A model generated the notes under the pieces. It was not told where the DNA came from, made no database searches, and worked only from the letters and a program-made list of their open reading frames with translations. Below are positions 18,701 through 27,867 of a stretch of 64,000 nt of DNA, piece by piece. The stretch lies in the NCBI RefSeq assembly GCF_008329945.1, contig NZ_CP035807.1, positions 2,666,001 through 2,730,000 of the forward strand, in the 5' to 3' direction. The stretch comes from Thiospirochaeta perfilievii. Its GTDB lineage: Bacteria; Spirochaetota; Spirochaetia; DSM-2461. Made by a program: the position numbers and the translations under genes. The first letter of the stretch is position 1, and every line of letters starts with the position of its first letter.

Positions 18701-19609
18701 TTATCTATTTTTCCACAAGATTAAGCCCATAGAGTTTAGTTTAATATCAATTTCAAAGAGTTTAAGAATATTCTCACTGCTAAGTTTTATTCCAAAGTTA
18801 CTACACTCATTTATATAGTATTGGCCTAATCTTAGCTCTAGATTTTCTGTATTAAATTTAACAAGATCTACATAGTCATCTAAACGTTTTTTAATTTGGT
18901 ACTCAACATCTTTAGGTGAATCAGAGAATCCATAGTGGGTAAAAAAGAGTAATTTAGGATTAAAAGCCATCATCTTATCTATCGATTCAACCATTTTATC
19001 ATACTCAAATGCTGTGGGAGTTGTTGTTGGTTGATAAAATCTTCTACCCTCTATATTTAGTTCTGGATATGTAAGTCCAAAACTGTCCCCTGTAAATATA
19101 CCATTAGAAATACTGTCATATATAGATATATGATGTCGGGCATGACCTGGGGTAAAAATTGTTGTTAACTCTCTACCTCCAATGTTAAATACCTGATTAT
19201 CACTACAGGAGATAATCCTACTTTGATCAACTGGAGTAATAACCCCATAATCCTTTTTTACAACCTCTTCACCATAAACAGCATTAGCCCCAAGAATTAA
19301 TTTAGTTGGGTCAACCATATGTTTTGCACCACTTGGTTGCACTACTAATTTTGCCCTAGGTAGCTCTTTTAAAAGTGTTCCTGCTCCACCGGCATGATCT
19401 AAATGTATGTGGGTAATAAAAAGATATTTAACAGACTCTTTTGGTATATTAAGCTCTTCTAATCTTTTTAATATTGTTGGAACAGCATGGGATGTACTCA
19501 CTTCTATAATGGCAACTTCATTGTTACTATTTAATATATAGGTTCCGGCAAACTTATCTCTAATAAGTTCTGAATCTACTAGATCTATCTGAAATTTTGA
19601 TAACAACAT
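18701..19609 (-). CDS. MBL-fold metallo-hydrolase
   Basis: A metallo-beta-lactamase-fold hydrolase of 302 residues. Metal-binding motifs in order are FITHIHLDHAGG, FTPGHARHH, the Asp in IFTGDSFG and FFTHYG, so a two-metal centre is complete. The C-terminal 90 residues are helical. The family is broad (thioesterase, glyoxalase, phosphodiesterase-like), and I cannot assign a substrate. The frame extends to a GTG at 19633. I prefer the ATG at 19609, which has an extended -10 exactly 6 nt upstream, because neither start has a Shine-Dalgarno sequence. It is divergent from the galactose operon. Confidence 0.82.
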   Translation of the reverse strand: MLLSKFQIDLVDSELIRDKFAGTYILNSNNEVAIIEVSTSHAVPTILKRLEELNIPKESVKYLFITHIHLDHAGGAGTLLKELPRAKLVVQPSGAKHMVDPTKLILGANAVYGEEVVKKDYGVITPVDQSRIISCSDNQVFNIGGRELTTIFTPGHARHHISIYDSISNGIFTGDSFGLTYPELNIEGRRFYQPTTTPTAFEYDKMVESIDKMMAFNPKLLFFTHYGFSDSPKDVEYQIKKRLDDYVDLVKFNTENLELRLGQYYINECSNFGIKLSSENILKLFEIDIKLNSMGLILWKNR

Positions 19610-19615
19610 TTTCAA

Positions 19616-19624
19616 ATTATAGCA
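19616..19624 (-). promoter_or_regulatory. Extended -10 (TGcTATAAT) for a leaderless MBL gene
   Basis: On the minus strand TGCTATAAT ends 6 nt before the ATG at 19609, placing the expected transcription start at the start codon. TTGTCA lies upstream but only 13 nt away, so the extended -10 would do the work. Confidence 0.5.
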
Positions 19625-19633
19625 TATCCTCAC

Positions 19634-19661
19634 TTGACAATGGAATATTTTGTGATAATAT
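19634..19661 (+). promoter_or_regulatory. Promoter of the lacI-galK-galE-galT operon
   Basis: TTGACA (6/6) at 19634-19639, a 16-nt spacer, then TAATAT (4/6) at 19656-19661. The predicted start near 19668 lies directly at the left edge of the palindrome at 19669. Confidence 0.5.
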
Positions 19662-19668
19662 TTATTTA

Positions 19669-19684
19669 TAGAAAACCTTTTCTA
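19669..19684 (+). promoter_or_regulatory. Candidate operator for the LacI-type regulator
   Basis: A perfect inverted repeat, TAGAAAA-CC-TTTTCTA (7-bp arms), lies just after the predicted transcription start and 14 nt before the regulator's ATG. The position fits autorepression by a LacI/GalR protein. The CC centre differs from the usual CG centre of LacI-family operators. Confidence 0.5.
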
Positions 19685-19698
19685 TTAAATGGAGTAAT

Positions 19699-20700
19699 AT
19701 GAAAAAAGCTACTATACAGGATGTTGCAAAAAGATCTGGAGTATCTATTACCACTGTCTCTAGGGTTATTAATAAAAACTACCCAGTTAAGGAATCTACC
19801 CGAATAAAAGTTGAAAAAGCCATTGAATATTTGAATTTTAAGCCTAATCTTTTAGCTAAAGGGCTCATACAGAATTATACTAAAACAATAGGTATTTTAA
19901 CTCCTTCAATAGAAAACCTTTTCTTTTCTGAGGTTATAAAAGGGATTGATAGTGTAATTAGGCCCCTAGGATATACAACTTTTTTATGTCATACAGAGGG
20001 TTGTGATAAAAGCGAGATCGAGATGCTAAACAGTCTAATAGATAGGCAGGTAGATGGGATAATAATGATTGACCCAAGAAAAGAGAATATTCTGTCTGGT
20101 AAATTAGAGAAGATTTCATCTACAACTCCCTTAGTATTAATTAACGGGTATTCAGATGGGATTAAGTGTAACTATGTAATAAATGATGCTGTCTCCGGGG
20201 TAAATGAAGCTTTAAACTATCTGTTTAATAATAATTGTAGAGATATTGCCCTACTAAGAGGGGGTAAGAGTTACTCCTATGATATAAAAGAAGTTGTTTA
20301 TAATAACTTTATAAGTGATAAAAACCTTAATAAAAGAGTTTTAAAAATAGATGATGGTAACGATTTAAACGCTGTTAATTCATCTAAGCAGTTGGTATTA
20401 GAAGCGTTAAAGTCTAATAATAAACCTAGAGCTATTCTCTGTTGTAATGACTGGATGGCTATAGGAGCTTTAAATGCAGCTAAGGATGCAGGAGTGCCTG
20501 TTCCCGATAAACTAAGGATAATTGGATTTGATAATACTATTATTTCTCAAATATCCAGTCCAGCTCTTTCAACTGTTGATCAACAAATGACAAAGTTAGG
20601 GCAGTTAGCTGCCCAAAGAATATATAGGATTATGAGTAATGAAGATAATGAAAACCAGAAGATCTATCTTGAAACAAAGTTAGTTTTAAGAGAGTCCTAG
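19699..20700 (+). CDS. LacI/GalR-family regulator of the galactose operon
   Basis: A 333-residue LacI-type repressor. The N-terminal HTH is ATIQDVAKRSGVSITTVSRV with the hinge helix FKPNLLAKGL near 51-60. It is followed by a periplasmic-binding-protein fold (IGILTPSIENLFFSEVIKGI, DRQVDGIIMID, CCNDWMAIGALNAAKDAGVP, IIGFDNTIISQISSPALSTV). The Shine-Dalgarno sequence is TGGAGT. It is the first gene of the galactose operon and probably represses it from the palindrome just upstream. Galactose or a derivative as inducer is inferred from context. Confidence 0.92.
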   Translation: MKKATIQDVAKRSGVSITTVSRVINKNYPVKESTRIKVEKAIEYLNFKPNLLAKGLIQNYTKTIGILTPSIENLFFSEVIKGIDSVIRPLGYTTFLCHTEGCDKSEIEMLNSLIDRQVDGIIMIDPRKENILSGKLEKISSTTPLVLINGYSDGIKCNYVINDAVSGVNEALNYLFNNNCRDIALLRGGKSYSYDIKEVVYNNFISDKNLNKRVLKIDDGNDLNAVNSSKQLVLEALKSNNKPRAILCCNDWMAIGALNAAKDAGVPVPDKLRIIGFDNTIISQISSPALSTVDQQMTKLGQLAAQRIYRIMSNEDNENQKIYLETKLVLRES

Positions 20701-20729
20701 GTAAGGGGGATAGTTATGGAAAAAAAGAG

Positions 20730-21871
20730 ATGATAAATGAGTTTAAGAGAGTGTTTGGTCCAGAAGGTGAAATTATTGAGTTTTTTTCACCAGGAAGGGT
20801 TAATCTTATTGGTGAGCATATAGATTATAATGGTGGTTTTGTATTCCCATGCGCCCTGGATTTTGGGACATATGCCGCTGTTAGGTTAAGAAGTGATAAC
20901 AGGATTAGTTTTGCTACATTAAATTTTGAGAAAAGAGTAGAGATCGTTTTAGATAGTGTTGAGTATAAAGAAGAGGATGATTGGACTAACTACCCTAAGG
21001 GTGTTATTAAGGAGTTTTTAAACCAAGGTTTTGATATAAAAGGTTTTGACGTTTTATATTATGGTAACATTCCCAATGGTTCCGGGTTATCATCTTCAGC
21101 TTCCTTAGAGGTTTTAACTGGAGTAATAGTTAATGATCTCTTTAATTGTAATAAATCAATGATAGATATTGTTTTAATGAGTCAATCGGCTGAAAATAAT
21201 TTTGTAGGTGTTAATTGTGGAGTTATGGATCAGTTTGCCGTTGGTATGGGAAAAAAAGATAATGCTATTTTATTAGACTGTAACACATTAGAGTATGAGT
21301 ATGTTCCTTTAGTATTAGAGGGTGTTAAGATTGTTATTGGAAATACTAAAAAAGACGTGGTTTAGCAGACTCTAAATACAATGAGAGAAGATCTCAATGC
21401 GATATGGCTGTAGAAGCCTTAAATAGTAGACTGGATTTAAGATACTTATGCGAATTAGATACTGAAACATTTGAATTAAATAAGACCCTAATTAAAGATG
21501 ATATTTGTAGAGATAGGGCAGAGCATGTTGTCTATGAAAATATTCGGACAATTAAGGCTAAAAATGCTCTTAAAGATGGAGATATTTATGAGTTTGGTCT
21601 ACTTATGAACCAGAGTCATGATTCACTACGAGATCTTTATGAAGTAACAGGTAAAGAGCTTGATATTATGGTTGAAGAGGCTAGGAAAATACCTGGGACC
21701 ATTGGGTCTAGAATGACTGGAGCAGGTTTTGGTGGTTGTACAGTAAGTTTAGTTAAAGAGGATTTTGTTGAAAGCTTTATTAAAGAAGTTGGTGATAATT
21801 ATGAGAAAAGAACTGGGCTTAAACCAGAATTTTATGTTGCTGGCGTAGGTCAGGGTGCAGGAAGAGTATAG
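20730..21871 (+). pseudogene. galK: Galactokinase, reading frame broken at an A6 run
   Basis: GalK phosphorylates galactose to galactose-1-phosphate. It is typed as pseudogene only because the frame as given is broken. The first part (20730-21365, 211 codons) carries FSPGRVNLIGEHIDYNGG, the ATP-binding GNIPNGSGLSSSASLEV and GVNCGVMDQFAVGMG. The second (from 21404) carries GTIGSRMTGAGFGG and the C-terminus. At 21348-21353 the codons are AAA AAA; one extra A there, or a -1 slip, yields KKRRGLADSKYNERRSQC, the conserved family segment, and a 380-residue enzyme of normal length. The start is also odd: AAGGGGG serves an ATG at 20716 whose five-codon frame ends on TGA overlapping the ATG at 20730. 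One extra A in the A7 run there would fuse it to galK. Confidence 0.9.
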
Positions 21872-21879
21872 GAGAGTTT

Positions 21880-22869
21880 ATGGCAATTTTAGTTTGTGGT
21901 GGAGCTGGTTATATTGGTTCCCATACTGTGGCTGCCCTAGTATCAGCTAGGGAAGAAGTTGTAGTTTTTGATAATTTAAGTACAGGACATAGGTCCTCTG
22001 TTCCTACAGGTGTAAAACTTTATAAGGGTGATCTTAGGAATTTAGATGATATAGAAAAGGTTTTCTTAGAGAATGATATACTCTCAGTAATTGATTTTGC
22101 TGCAGACTCCAGGGTAGGTGAGAGTGTTACTGATCCCCTAAAATATTATGACAACAATGTATTTGGGACAATTCAATTATTAAAAACTATGGTTAAATAT
22201 GGGGTTAAACACATTGTATTCTCATCAACAGCTGCTACATATGGAGAGCCTAAAAATATTCCAATAGAAGAGAATGATAGAACTATCCCAACTAATCCCT
22301 ACGGTGAGACAAAACTAACAGTAGAGAAAATGTTAAATTGGGTTGATAAAGCCCATGGAGTTACATATACAGCTCTAAGATACTTTAATGCTGCTGGTGC
22401 CCATATCTCTGGAAAAATAGGGGAGGATCATAAGCCAGAATCCCATTTAATACCCCTTGTATTGGAAGTTGCAGGTGGTAAAAGAGATAAGATAATGGTT
22501 TTTGGGGATGATTATAATACTAAGGATGGAACCTGTGTTAGGGATTATATTCATGTTTCAGACCTCTCAGATGCCCACGTTTTAGCTGTAAAACGGTTAG
22601 AGAGTGGAGGTGATAGTCGGGTTTTTAATCTTGGGAATGGTACCGGATTCTCTGTTAAAGAGATTATTGAAATTGCTAGAAAGGTTACCGGCCATCCTAT
22701 CCCAGCTGAAATAAAGGGGCGAAGAGCTGGAGATCCTGGGGTTTTAATAGCCTCAGCATCTGCAGCGACTAAGGAGTTAGGCTGGGATCCTAAATTTAAC
22801 AGTGTAGAAGCAATAATCGAGTCTGCATGGAAATGGCATAAAAATAATCCTAATGGATATGAGGAGTAG
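21880..22869 (+). CDS. galE: UDP-glucose 4-epimerase
   Basis: GalE interconverts UDP-galactose and UDP-glucose through an NAD-bound 4-keto intermediate. It is an extended SDR enzyme with GGAGYIGSH at 7-15, IDFAADSRVGES, catalytic Ser in FSSTAATYGEP near 115, YGETK (catalytic Tyr/Lys) near 141, RYFNAAGA and RAGDPGVL. The length of 329 is normal. AGGAGAG precedes the ATG. It follows galK by 8 nt and is separated from galT by one base. Confidence 0.96.
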   Translation: MAILVCGGAGYIGSHTVAALVSAREEVVVFDNLSTGHRSSVPTGVKLYKGDLRNLDDIEKVFLENDILSVIDFAADSRVGESVTDPLKYYDNNVFGTIQLLKTMVKYGVKHIVFSSTAATYGEPKNIPIEENDRTIPTNPYGETKLTVEKMLNWVDKAHGVTYTALRYFNAAGAHISGKIGEDHKPESHLIPLVLEVAGGKRDKIMVFGDDYNTKDGTCVRDYIHVSDLSDAHVLAVKRLESGGDSRVFNLGNGTGFSVKEIIEIARKVTGHPIPAEIKGRRAGDPGVLIASASAATKELGWDPKFNSVEAIIESAWKWHKNNPNGYEE

Positions 22870-22870
22870 T

Positions 22871-24403
22871 ATGAAAATAACAGCAGATTTAATTGAAGAA
22901 CTTATAGGATTTGGAATATTCCATAAAATGATTAACAACTTAGATGTATACCTGGTTAGAAATCAACTAATTGATCTTCTTAAGGTAGATGAACCATCAG
23001 ATAGGGCCTTTGAAGCTACATATCCAGATTATCCTGTAGAGATTTTAAATAAACTAATAAACCAGAGTGTAAAAAGGGGAATAATTGATGACTCCCTATC
23101 TGAAAAAGATATATTAGATGCAAAAATTATGTCACTTTTTATGCCTAGACCATCTGAGCTATACAATAAATATGAAAATATTAGAGAGAGTATTGGTGTA
23201 GAGGCTGCTACTACGTACTATTATAATTTAAGTAAATTATCTAATTATATTAAAACAGATAGAATTGCAAGAAATAAGTATTGGAAATGTGAAACGGAAT
23301 CTGGAGAGTTAGAGATAACTATAAATTTATCAAAACCGGAAAAGGATCCAAAGGATATAGCTAAAGCTGGAAGGGTTTTAAATACAAACTACCCTAAATG
23401 TCTTCTTTGTGCTGAAAATGTAGGATATACAGGGCATATCAATCATCCTGCTAGATCAAGTCACCGGGTTATTCCTCTAAAGTTAAACGGAGAAGAGTGG
23501 TTCTATCAATACTCTCCCTATGTGTATTATAATGAACATGCCATTATTTTTAAGGCTAGGCATGAGCCTATGAGAATAAGTAGGGAGTCTTTTGTAAGAT
23601 TAACTGATTTTGTTGAGATTATGCCCCACTACTTTATTGGATCAAATGCAGACCTTCCAATTGTTGGAGGCTCAATTCTAAGTCACGACCACTTCCAAGG
23701 TGGGAACCATCGTTTCCCAATGGTAGATGCTAAGGTGATAAAAGAGTATACAAATAGTGATTTTAAAGGCGTAAAAATCTCTATTGTTGATTGGCCTATG
23801 TCTGTAATAAGAATCTCAGGGGAAAATAAAGAGGATCTTGTAAATATGGCTAGTTTTATTTTGGATAAATGGAGGGCTTACTCCGATAAAAGTGTTGGGA
23901 TTTTAGCATCTAGTTGTGTTAATGGTGAAGATATACCACACAATACTATCACTCCAATTGCGAGAAAAAATGATAATGGAAATTTTGAACTTGATTTAGT
24001 TTTAAGAAATAACAGGTGTGATGAGGAACATCCTGATGGAATCTACCATCCCCATAAACATTTACATCATATTAAAAAAGAGAATATCGGTTTAATTGAG
24101 GTTATGGGTCTTGCTATACTACCTCCTAGAATAGAGAAGGACTTAGTAAAACTCTCTGAAGTATTACAGGGAGTAGAGAGTTTAAGCTTTGTTGAGAGTA
24201 AGATGGAGAATCACTTTCCTTGGTTTAGTAGTATTAAAAACAGTTTTAACTCTACTCTAACAAAGGATGAGGCTGATTGTGTTCTACAGAAAGCTGTTGC
24301 AAGTAGATTCTCAGAAGTATTAGAGTGTGCTGGTGTCTTTAAGAAAACAGATCAGGGTTTTAAAGCTTTTGATAAGTTTCTAAAAGAGTGTTCCTGTTAT
24401 TAA
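22871..24403 (+). CDS. galT: UDP-glucose--hexose-1-phosphate uridylyltransferase, class II
   Basis: GalT exchanges UMP between UDP-glucose and galactose-1-phosphate. This is the class II (Firmicute-type) enzyme, about 510 residues. It shows LCAENVGYTGHINHPARSSH, YVYYNEHAII, GGSILSHDHFQGG with the active-site His near 280, and HPDGIYHPHKHLHHIKKENI. The frame is open to an ATG at 22853 inside galE, but GAGGAG directly precedes the ATG at 22871, which is the better start. It is the last gene of the operon and is followed by a strong terminator. Confidence 0.95.
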   Translation: MKITADLIEELIGFGIFHKMINNLDVYLVRNQLIDLLKVDEPSDRAFEATYPDYPVEILNKLINQSVKRGIIDDSLSEKDILDAKIMSLFMPRPSELYNKYENIRESIGVEAATTYYYNLSKLSNYIKTDRIARNKYWKCETESGELEITINLSKPEKDPKDIAKAGRVLNTNYPKCLLCAENVGYTGHINHPARSSHRVIPLKLNGEEWFYQYSPYVYYNEHAIIFKARHEPMRISRESFVRLTDFVEIMPHYFIGSNADLPIVGGSILSHDHFQGGNHRFPMVDAKVIKEYTNSDFKGVKISIVDWPMSVIRISGENKEDLVNMASFILDKWRAYSDKSVGILASSCVNGEDIPHNTITPIARKNDNGNFELDLVLRNNRCDEEHPDGIYHPHKHLHHIKKENIGLIEVMGLAILPPRIEKDLVKLSEVLQGVESLSFVESKMENHFPWFSSIKNSFNSTLTKDEADCVLQKAVASRFSEVLECAGVFKKTDQGFKAFDKFLKECSCY

Positions 24404-24410
24404 TAGAGAT

Positions 24411-24446
24411 CCCACTAGTTTGTTTATTACAAATTAGTGGGTTTTT
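24411..24446 (+). terminator. Rho-independent terminator of the galactose operon
   Basis: A 13-bp stem with one G-T wobble (CCCACTAGTTTGT / ACAAATTAGTGGG), a 5-nt loop, then TTTTT, 8 nt after the galT stop. Confidence 0.9.
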
Positions 24447-24485
24447 ACTCTTTACAACTAGTGAAAAAAAATCCAATATTAATAT

Positions 24486-24875
24486 ATGACTATAACAACA
24501 CCAGCACTTCTTTTCTCTGCAATATCACTCCTTATGCTAGCCTATACTAATAAATTTTTAACCCTAGCTCAAATAGTTAGACAACTAGTCCATGATTTTC
24601 CTAAAGATGATGATAGCAGAATTAAGGGGCAGATAAAAAATTTAAATCTTCGATTGACCCTTATAAAGTATATGCAGGGTTTTGGAGCTCTTAGTTTTCT
24701 TTTTTGTACCCTATCAATGTTCTCTCTATTTTTAACCTATCTATTTATAGGGGAGATTCTCTTTGCTATAGGATTGATTCTTTTAGGGGTTTCCCTTGTT
24801 TTACTTTTTTATGAGGTAACTATTTCTACAAAGGCATTAAAAATAGAGTTGGAAAATATTAGTATAAATAAATAA
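24486..24875 (+). CDS. DUF2721-family membrane protein
   Basis: A 129-residue inner-membrane protein with three TM helices: 7-25 containing TPALLFSAISLLMLAYTNKF, about 63-85 and about 90-112. The N-terminal sequence and the following LTLAQIVRQL match DUF2721. The function of the family is unknown. No Shine-Dalgarno sequence is visible. It stands alone between the galT terminator and the LuxR-type gene. Confidence 0.75.
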   Translation: MTITTPALLFSAISLLMLAYTNKFLTLAQIVRQLVHDFPKDDDSRIKGQIKNLNLRLTLIKYMQGFGALSFLFCTLSMFSLFLTYLFIGEILFAIGLILLGVSLVLLFYEVTISTKALKIELENISINK

Positions 24876-25018
24876 CATTAATTTATGTTTTTATGTAAAA
24901 ACGAAATTTAATTTGTTTATATGATAAAAAAAAATGATTTACAAAATTTAAATTGAATATTATTAATATAACTGGAGAAAGACTTTTGTATTGTATGTAA
25001 ATTAGTCTAGTAAGAGTA

Positions 25019-25837
25019 TTGAGTAATAAATCAGAGAACTTTGGTATTATTATTGGTGTCATATCATTTATTTTTTTACTATTTAACTTTTTGATCCAAT
25101 ATACATTTTATAAACAAGTAATTTTTGAAAAAGAGTATGCTGTTTTAATTTTTATATCTATTGTTATGTTATTTTCATATATATTTATATATAAGCGTAT
25201 TATACAGGTTTTAACAATTTTTATTTCTACTATTTACACCTTCTATATATTAAATCATTTTGGTTTAGGTATGCTTGAACTTGTTATTTTGATATTGCTT
25301 CTAGATAAGTACTCAATATTTAAAAAAAGGGATATTCTAAAGACTACTATTCTTTTAACACTTTTTTTTATACTCCTTGTCACTTCACAACTTAAAAATA
25401 ATGCATTATTAATTGATCGGCTATATAGGTATATATACTTTATTTTAGCAACTATTTTAATTACATTTTTAAAGAGTAATAATATTAGTTTTAAGATAGA
25501 GCGGTACACGTTTTATAAGAATGAGATAAGTAAACTTAAAAATAGTTTAAAACTAAATCAAGAGATTTTAAAAAGAGTAAATATAGATTATATTGATCCC
25601 CTAGAAGCCGGTCTTTCAGTTGCAGAGTTAGAAATCTTAGAGAATCTCTGTTTATACAGGGAGACAAATGCAGAGCTTGCCACAAGGCTAAAAAAATCTA
25701 CAAATACAGTAAAGGTTCAGATGAAAAGTATACTGGTTAAAATAGGTGCTGAAACAAGATATCAACTAATAGATCTGTGTAAATACTACTACCATAGCGT
25801 AGGGAATATAGACCCTATCAATGGCGATAGGGTCTAG
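25019..25837 (+). CDS. Membrane-anchored LuxR-type HTH protein
   Basis: 272 residues. Residues 1-160 hold about five or six TM helices with almost no loops. A basic linker of about 40 residues follows. A C-terminal LuxR/GerE-type HTH spans about 195-260 (GLSVAELEILENLCLYRETN, ELATRLKKSTNTVKVQMKSI, LVKIGAETRYQLID). It should bind DNA while embedded in the membrane, possibly sensing a membrane or lipophilic signal. The start is a TTG at 25019 with only a weak AAGAG upstream; no ATG is available before the first TM helix. Its last codons form one arm of a 9-bp hairpin, and it is convergent with the phosphoglucomutase gene. Confidence 0.75.
   Translation: MSNKSENFGIIIGVISFIFLLFNFLIQYTFYKQVIFEKEYAVLIFISIVMLFSYIFIYKRIIQVLTIFISTIYTFYILNHFGLGMLELVILILLLDKYSIFKKRDILKTTILLTLFFILLVTSQLKNNALLIDRLYRYIYFILATILITFLKSNNISFKIERYTFYKNEISKLKNSLKLNQEILKRVNIDYIDPLEAGLSVAELEILENLCLYRETNAELATRLKKSTNTVKVQMKSILVKIGAETRYQLIDLCKYYYHSVGNIDPINGDRV
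25811..25834. terminator. 9-bp hairpin between convergent genes, weak terminator candidate
   Basis: GACCCTATC, a 6-nt loop, then GATAGGGTC, overlapping the last codons of the LuxR-type gene. No T tract directly follows on either strand, so true intrinsic termination is doubtful. Confidence 0.35.
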
Positions 25838-25843
25838 AATAAA

Positions 25844-27742
25844 TTATCTTTTGTCTGCTTTTTTTATCATATTTGTATGCCAGTTAAGTAGATAGGCTTC
25901 TTTATCAGTATTAGAACTTTTTGAATCAACTAATACTCTAAAAACAGGCTCTGTTCCAGAACCTCTCATCCATAAATACGCCGATGGAGCCTGGTTCTTA
26001 TCCCTTAAAAGTATTTTAAGCCCACCTGTCTCTGCTCCAGATCTAGTACTTGGTCCAGTTCCTAAAACCTCATTAGTTCCCTCTGTATTAAGTTCTGTAT
26101 AAGATACTATGTTGAATTTAGAGTTTAATTCATCTTTCATCGTTTCCCACTCTTCTAAAAATATCTCTTCATAGTTCTTTTTTAGGGTAGCGTGGGATTC
26201 ACTGGTAATTTTTAAAATAGCTCTATCTTCATAGGCACTTGTTGTTGTATAGGCTGGCAGTGTTTTTATAACATCAACTAAGGTGAAATTATCCTTATAT
26301 AGATCCATTTGATTACTCTTTTGACACCATATCTCAAATAAACCAGGGTTTCCGTCTTCACTTGTTAACATTAAGAGTTTCATAATTGCAGAAATAGTAT
26401 TGAGAGGATCCCGTACAGCAGCAGGATGGGTAATATTCCCTCCGTTAGATCCTTCTCCAAGGATTCTTACAATGTATCCCTCATCTCTTTTTATAGATGC
26501 TAGATTAACAACGTTAGCTTCTCCTACTTCTGCTCTAAAGGTTGTGGCATTAAAAGCGTTAGCAATTTCATCAATACGCATAGATGTAGGACCATTAACA
26601 CATACAGCTACTCTATCAGGGGTTTTCCCATTGTAATAGAGGGAAGATAGCTCGGCTAGAACTGAAATTGCAAATACTGTTTGTGCCTCCATAATTTCAG
26701 ACTTACCACTCTCTGTATTATAAAATACAACATTTCCTCTATCTCCATCATTATCTGGAACATATCCAAGTGCAAAACTACTATCAACCTTAAACATATC
26801 ATCCAGTGTTTCTCTACACAGATTTAGGCTTCTTCCTTCTGGAACTATTCTATGGGTAATCTCTCTTGGTTTATCATTTACCCTTTTAACCCTTACCCCT
26901 ATAGAGTTAAGGTAGTCGCTATCAATACTTAGGGTTCTAGCACTACCATTAAACTCAGCAACAATACCAAAACCGTTTTTCTCAATTTTTGACTTTAATA
27001 TTTTAATAAACTCTTCCTGCTCCCTAGGGTCTGAACTCCCGGATATTATCTCATTGGTGAAAGTTGTATATGCTTTAAAGGCTGCTTCCCTATATTTTAT
27101 AGAGCTATTATAAACTTGGGATATTTTTTCTTCTTGGGCACTGTTTGCCAGTTTTATTAAGTTTTGGATGCTACTTTCTGTGGATAAAACACACTTATAA
27201 TCATTAATTAAAGGTTTTACTAAAGATCCATCTATAACCCCACCTGTTGATAGTCCAAATTTAACTCCGTTATGTCCAATAGGATTGTGACTTGCAGATA
27301 TATAGGCAAATGCATCAGCACTTTTATTAGCTCTTGTATAACAAAATGTTTCAGGAGCTGCTGATATAAAAAGGTACTGGATTGATATTCCCTGGGATAT
27401 AAATACTCTTATCATTACATCTGCTATTGATGTCCCTGTATATCTACTGTCCTGGGATAAAACAATCTCAGGATTAGATTTACCTGTCTGTTTTTTTACA
27501 AAATCAGAGAATACTTTTGCCATCCCTGCGGCTAGGACCTTATCTGCTTGGCTAATAAGTGGTGTTGTAGACTCTTCGTCCTTGTCTATTGTAAAAACCT
27601 TACGCCAACCAGAAGCTGATAATATCATAGGTTCTAAGGCTTTTTCCACATCTTCCAATGTAACTTGATCCATTGTTGGAAAAGGTTTTATTTTTGGATT
27701 CCCAAGCTCAAAACCGGTTGTTTTATCAATAATTGTAGACAA
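25844..27742 (-). CDS. Alpha-D-phosphohexomutase family enzyme, probable phosphoglucomutase
   Basis: This enzyme interconverts hexose-1- and hexose-6-phosphates and would link the Leloir pathway to glycolysis. All four family loops are present: catalytic phosphoserine loop ISASHNPIGHNG near 149, metal-binding PDNDGDRGN near 328, sugar-binding GEGSNGGNITHPAAVRDPL near 430, and phosphate-binding RGSGTEPVFRV near 592. At 632 residues it is longer than typical 450-570-residue members, with N-terminal and central insertions. The start is TTG with AAAGGAG 6 nt upstream. Whether glucose or another hexose is preferred cannot be told from sequence. Confidence 0.88.
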   Translation of the reverse strand: MSTIIDKTTGFELGNPKIKPFPTMDQVTLEDVEKALEPMILSASGWRKVFTIDKDEESTTPLISQADKVLAAGMAKVFSDFVKKQTGKSNPEIVLSQDSRYTGTSIADVMIRVFISQGISIQYLFISAAPETFCYTRANKSADAFAYISASHNPIGHNGVKFGLSTGGVIDGSLVKPLINDYKCVLSTESSIQNLIKLANSAQEEKISQVYNSSIKYREAAFKAYTTFTNEIISGSSDPREQEEFIKILKSKIEKNGFGIVAEFNGSARTLSIDSDYLNSIGVRVKRVNDKPREITHRIVPEGRSLNLCRETLDDMFKVDSSFALGYVPDNDGDRGNVVFYNTESGKSEIMEAQTVFAISVLAELSSLYYNGKTPDRVAVCVNGPTSMRIDEIANAFNATTFRAEVGEANVVNLASIKRDEGYIVRILGEGSNGGNITHPAAVRDPLNTISAIMKLLMLTSEDGNPGLFEIWCQKSNQMDLYKDNFTLVDVIKTLPAYTTTSAYEDRAILKITSESHATLKKNYEEIFLEEWETMKDELNSKFNIVSYTELNTEGTNEVLGTGPSTRSGAETGGLKILLRDKNQAPSAYLWMRGSGTEPVFRVLVDSKSSNTDKEAYLLNWHTNMIKKADKR

Positions 27743-27855
27743 TATAATCTCCTTTTAAGTAGTTTGTTTGGTATATAATACTAATTGAATAGCTTTTTGT
27801 TAATAGAAATTATCTCAATTTTACAATTTTAAGTGTAAAAATGAAACAATTTAGG

Positions 27856-27861
27856 TATAAT
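27856..27861 (+). promoter_or_regulatory. TATAAT 6 nt before an ATG (leaderless candidate)
   Basis: A perfect -10 hexamer ends 6 nt before the ATG at 27868 of the DUF4954 gene. No good -35 and no Shine-Dalgarno sequence are visible. Confidence 0.4.
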
Positions 27862-27867
27862 AATATT

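Noticed and set aside
18689-18702. 14-bp palindrome AAATAGATCTATTT at the MBL stop as an Lrp operator
   Set aside because: It lies more than 100 nt upstream of the lrp start, over the previous gene's stop, and does not resemble known Lrp sites. A chance AT-rich palindrome is as likely.
21348-21354. Classical A-AAA-AAG slippery heptamer at the galK break
   Set aside because: The seven bases are there, but the phase is wrong: zero-frame codons are AAA AAA G.., not nnA AAA AAG, so it is not the standard -1 programmed site.
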